This document shows positions 7,151 to 9,375 of a stretch of DNA of 9,375 bases, piece after piece. A program made the translations under genes and the position numbers. Source of the DNA: an uncultured Collinsella sp. (GTDB lineage Bacteria; Actinomycetota; Coriobacteriia; Coriobacteriales; Coriobacteriaceae); contig CABMPS010000067.1 of NCBI GenBank assembly GCA_902388545.1, positions 1-9,375 on the forward strand. The letters are read 5' to 3'. Positions within the stretch are counted from its first letter, which is position 1. Each line of letters opens with the position of its first letter. Below the pieces are notes generated by a model. It saw only the letters and a list, made by a program, of their open reading frames with translations. It had not been told where the DNA came from and did no database searches.

Positions 7151-8062
7151 TTAGGCGAGGGGCGTGGATTCCCATTCGCCGGTGGGGTGGGGGATATCGA
7201 AGGTTCGGTAGCCGCAGTCGTAGGCGTGGGTCTGGGCCTCGCGGATATTCCAGCAGATGTCGCAGGCGCGGTGCGCGTCCGAGCCAAAGGTGATGGGCAC
7301 CTCGGCATGGGCGAAGCGGCGCAACAGCCCGGTCGCGGGGTAGTAATCGTCGAGCCCCTTGCGCGGTGCGGCGGTCGAGACCTCAACGCGGCGACCCGTA
7401 TCGTGGGCGCACTCGGCCATCTGCCCCCAAAACGGAGCGGGGTCAAAGTCGGGTGCAAAGCCTTCCTTCGAAAAGCGCATGACCAGGTCGGGGTGGGCCA
7501 TCACGTCAAAGTTGAGTGAGCTTTCGCAGGCGCGGCACCAGTCGTCGACGTAGCGCCCCCATACGCCGCGCACGCCCAGGTTTTCCCAAACATGCAGGTT
7601 GGTATCGTCGTCGATCCAGCCGCAGCGTGAGTCGGGCGTATCGGGGCGCGCGACGTCCTCTGTCCCTGCCGTGCCCGCAGCGCCGGCCATGATATCGCCC
7701 GGATCGCCAATCCAGTGCACACTGCCCAAGCGCACTACGGCACCAGCGGACCAGCGCTCCACCAAGGGCTCGCAACCCTCGTACCAATCGCATTCAAAAC
7801 CGTAGATAAAGGCGAGCTCCGGCGCGATTTGCGCGGCGAGCTTGCGGGCGTCCTCAAATGCCAGGCGATGCGCCGTCAGGTCGCCCTCGACAACTTGCAC
7901 TTCGCAGTTGGCGTCCATGCTGGCGGGCAGGGTGAGGTGGTCAGTCGAGACCATGACGCGGCAGCCTGCCGCAGCAGCGGCACGGACGTTGTCCTCAAAC
8001 GAGGCATGGCCATCCGAAAACGAAGTATGGGTGTGGCAATCGACCAGCGGGCAGGCGGGCAT
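7151..8062 (-). CDS. Histidinol-phosphatase, PHP family
   Basis: A PHP-superfamily metal-dependent phosphoesterase, predicted to remove phosphate from histidinol phosphate in the penultimate step of the pathway (HisJ/HisK type). The metal-site motifs are all present: DCHTHTSFSDGH (H10, H12, D17, H19), STDH (D41, H42), GFECDW (E90, D92), LGSVHWI (H116), VMAHPDL (H190) and GSDAH (D262, H264). The 303-aa product starts at ATG 8062, with AAAGGAG (8068-8074) five bases upstream. The frame is open further upstream but lacks conserved sequence there. A low-complexity Gly/Ala/Asp stretch at about 121-146 interrupts the family pattern after GSVHWIGDPGD. The gene converges on hisE, and hisB here lacks a phosphatase domain, which supports the assignment. 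Another PHP phosphoesterase role is less likely. Confidence 0.88.
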   Translation of the reverse strand: MPACPLVDCHTHTSFSDGHASFEDNVRAAAAAGCRVMVSTDHLTLPASMDANCEVQVVEGDLTAHRLAFEDARKLAAQIAPELAFIYGFECDWYEGCEPLVERWSAGAVVRLGSVHWIGDPGDIMAGAAGTAGTEDVARPDTPDSRCGWIDDDTNLHVWENLGVRGVWGRYVDDWCRACESSLNFDVMAHPDLVMRFSKEGFAPDFDPAPFWGQMAECAHDTGRRVEVSTAAPRKGLDDYYPATGLLRRFAHAEVPITFGSDAHRACDICWNIREAQTHAYDCGYRTFDIPHPTGEWESTPLA

Positions 8063-8094
8063 GGCGACTCCTTTGCATTTGGTGAATCCGCTCC

Positions 8095-8100
8095 ATTGTA
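8095..8100 (-). promoter_or_regulatory. Candidate -10 element for the histidinol-phosphatase gene
   Basis: On the minus strand TACAAT (8100 to 8095) matches five of six bases of the bacterial -10 consensus. It would start transcription near 8088, leaving a leader of about 26 bases with the AAAGGAG ribosome-binding site. No recognisable -35 hexamer lies 16-18 bases upstream, where the sequence is the GC-rich inverted repeat. It is the only plausible promoter in this gap. Confidence 0.35.
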
Positions 8101-8106
8101 ACGGCG

Positions 8107-8139
8107 CGGCCCCCGATGAGACGAGCGCACCGGGGGCCG
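8107..8139 (-). terminator. GC-rich inverted repeat downstream of the YgbA-like gene
   Basis: CGGCCCCCG (8107-8115) is the exact reverse complement of CGGGGGCCG (8131-8139), with a 15-base loop. It lies 33 bases beyond the stop of the YgbA-like gene and just before the candidate promoter of the phosphatase gene. The position suits termination of the ABC-YgbA unit. On the minus strand only GTT and scattered T residues follow, so the U-tract is poor and termination may be inefficient or Rho-aided. The remainder of the 8063-8172 gap holds the phosphatase leader. Confidence 0.5.
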
Positions 8140-8172
8140 AAATCGACGGGAAAGGACAGGCGGCGCGTGCCA

Positions 8173-8592
8173 CTACTTGCTTCGTGCCGCCACGCGTTTG
8201 GCCTGCACTGTTACCATCGCGTGCCACACGGCGGTGATGGGGCGATAGCGGATCATACGTGGTCCCGACCAGCGCATGACCTCGCGGATCTTCTCGCGCA
8301 TGGCAGACCGGTAACAATGCGAAGGACAGGCCGAGCAAAATGTCTTGGTGCCCATGTGGGGGCAGTGCCCAATGCGCGCGACGGCGTATTTCTGCAGCTC
8401 GGCGCATTCGGGGCAGAGCGTAATGGTTCGGAGTCCGAGCTTCACGCGCACGGGCTCATCGTCGCCAGCCTGTTTGACCGCATGCTCGCTGCCATGATGT
8501 CCACGACACCACAGCGCAATCATCTGCGACACCATTTGGGCCTCGCGCTCACGTTTGCGTGCCAGCTCCGGTGTGTCGACCTGGCGCGCCAT
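8173..8592 (-). CDS. YgbA-like protein (nitrous oxide-stimulated promoter family)
   Basis: A 139-aa basic, cysteine-rich cytoplasmic protein. The pattern is characteristic of the YgbA family: LWCRGHH (27-33), LCPECAELQKYA (59-70), HCPHMGTKTFCSACPSHCY (76-94) and MREKIREVMRWSGPRM (98-113). Eight cysteines, C29, C60, C63, C77, C86, C89, C93 and none after, with nearby histidines suggest bound metal or an Fe-S cluster (seven are in the listed motifs as counted here). In E. coli the ygbA gene is controlled by NsrR and linked to nitric-oxide stress; the biochemical role is not settled. ATG 8592 shares its A with the TAA of the upstream ABC gene (TAATG), with GGGAGG at 8601-8606, so the two are translationally coupled. 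No signal peptide or membrane segment is seen. Confidence 0.88.
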   Translation of the reverse strand: MARQVDTPELARKREREAQMVSQMIALWCRGHHGSEHAVKQAGDDEPVRVKLGLRTITLCPECAELQKYAVARIGHCPHMGTKTFCSACPSHCYRSAMREKIREVMRWSGPRMIRYRPITAVWHAMVTVQAKRVAARSK

Positions 8593-9375
8593 TAGCTCAG
8601 CCTCCCGTGCTCGACCGAAAGCGAGAAATCGGCAAACGCGCAGGTGCTGGCACGGTGGCTTACCAGCACAATGGTCTTGCCGCGACGCTTGAGCTCGTCG
8701 ATCGCCTGCATCACGGACGCCTCGTTGAGGGCATCGAGCGCGCTGGTGGGTTCGTCGAGCAAGATGAAGGGTGCGTCGTTGAGGAAGATGCGCGCAAGGC
8801 CGATGCGCTGGCGCTCGCCGCCCGAAAGCGAGTCGCCCAGCTCGGCAACGGGCGTGTCGAGTCCCTGCGGCAGACGGTCGATGAGCGTGGTGAGTGAGGC
8901 GGAGCGGCAAGCGTCGAGCAGCTCGGCATCGGTGGCGTTGGCGTGCGCGACCAGCAGGTTCTCGCGTACGGTGCCGCAGAACAGATGCGTGTCCTGGGTC
9001 ATATAGGCCTCGTGGCTGCGCAGGCTCGCCGTGTTGATGTGGCGGGCATCGACGCCGCTCACCGTGATGGTGCCGGCTGCGGGGTCCCAAAAGCGCATGA
9101 GCAGCTTAAGCAGCGTCGACTTGCCCGAGCCCGAGCGTCCCATGATGCAGGTCATGGTGCCGGGCGCAAAGGTGCAGGTCACGTCGTCGAGGATGAGACT
9201 CGAGGCGGGGTTGTTCGCGGCCTGCTCTGTGGTGTCGGCACCGCCCGCGTCCACGCCGCCCGCATAGCTAAAGCTCACATGCTCGGCTGCGGCGCCGGCA
9301 AACCCAACGTCCTGTCCGTCGGAGACCTCGGCGCACTGGGGCTGCTCGTCGAGCAAATCGAGCACGCGCGCGCCC
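8592..9375 (-). CDS. ABC exporter ATP-binding domain, 5' end outside window
   Basis: The C-terminal part of an ABC transporter subunit that very probably has a membrane domain fused N-terminally, since the first visible residues (GARVLDLLDEQPQ) match the linker after the sixth helix in exporter half-transporters. Counting from the codon at 9365, the ATPase shows Walker A GRSGSGKST (76-84), Q-loop MTQDTHLF (122-129), signature LSGGERQR (180-187), Walker B FILLDEP (200-206), D-loop SALD and H-loop VSHR (235-238). A low-complexity stretch of about 20 residues (36-55) separates the A-loop tyrosine in FSYAGG from the first core strand. The protein ends right after EHGRLS, without the usual tail of about 25 residues. 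The substrate cannot be told; a CydC-like or peptide/lipid exporter is possible. The stop overlaps the start of the YgbA-like gene. Confidence 0.9.
   Translation of the reverse strand, partial: GARVLDLLDEQPQCAEVSDGQDVGFAGAAAEHVSFSYAGGVDAGGADTTEQAANNPASSLILDDVTCTFAPGTMTCIMGRSGSGKSTLLKLLMRFWDPAAGTITVSGVDARHINTASLRSHEAYMTQDTHLFCGTVRENLLVAHANATDAELLDACRSASLTTLIDRLPQGLDTPVAELGDSLSGGERQRIGLARIFLNDAPFILLDEPTSALDALNEASVMQAIDELKRRGKTIVLVSHRASTCAFADFSLSVEHGRLS

Noticed and set aside
8063..8407. Minus-strand extension of the histidinol-phosphatase to 418 codons
   Set aside because: The PHP domain starts at MPACPLVDCHTH, directly after a strong AAAGGAG. The extension would cross the inverted repeat and overlap the YgbA-like gene.
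8593..9090. Minus-strand extension of the YgbA-like gene to 305 codons
   Set aside because: The added part overlaps the ABC ATPase gene in another frame and is Arg/His-rich without motifs. The ATG at 8592 has GGGAGG upstream and the family similarity starts after it.
1..9375. A novel defence, mobile or other undescribed multigene system
   Set aside because: All well-supported genes belong to known families (histidine synthesis, PHP phosphatase, ABC exporter, YgbA). I saw no transposase, integrase, direct-repeat array, tRNA or compositional break.

Overview
The window comes from a GC-rich genome with strong third-position G/C bias. Its gene content and protein style best fit an actinomycete of the class Coriobacteriia, probably Collinsella or a close relative. 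That assignment rests on my recognition of the proteins, not on a search.

Positions 1-7121 (+ strand) hold a nearly complete histidine biosynthesis operon in the order hisG, hisD, hisC, hisB, hisH, hisA, hisF, hisI, hisE. HisG is the short form that needs the regulatory partner HisZ, so hisZ (and the operon promoter) should lie just upstream, outside the window. HisB is the monofunctional dehydratase, and HisI and HisE are separate proteins instead of a fusion. Three pairs are tightly coupled (hisD/hisC 1 bp apart, hisC/hisB abutting, hisH/hisA overlapping as ATGA), and hisF follows hisA by 3 bp. Three larger internal gaps (hisG-hisD, hisB-hisH, hisF-hisI) each contain an inverted-repeat structure. 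The strongest are a 15-bp stem between hisB and hisH and a roughly 95-bp palindromic element between hisF and hisI.

Positions 7151-8062 (- strand) encode a PHP-family histidinol-phosphatase that converges on hisE. It supplies the phosphatase step that monofunctional HisB lacks. With the presumed upstream hisZ, every step from PRPP and ATP to histidine is then covered in one locus.

Positions 8173-9375 (- strand) hold an unrelated pair. One is the 3' part of an ABC exporter subunit (end of the linker plus the nucleotide-binding domain, running off the right edge). It is translationally coupled through TAATG to a small cysteine-rich protein of the YgbA / nitrous-oxide-stimulated-promoter family. 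A GC-rich inverted repeat and a -10-like hexamer lie between this pair and the phosphatase gene.

The enzymes themselves are ordinary. The items worth a second look are the intergenic fold-back elements, the C-terminal tail on HisD, the cysteine cluster in HisG, the HisA-like (not PriA-like) isomerase, and the coupled ABC-YgbA pair. I found no phage, CRISPR, insertion sequence, tRNA or rRNA.
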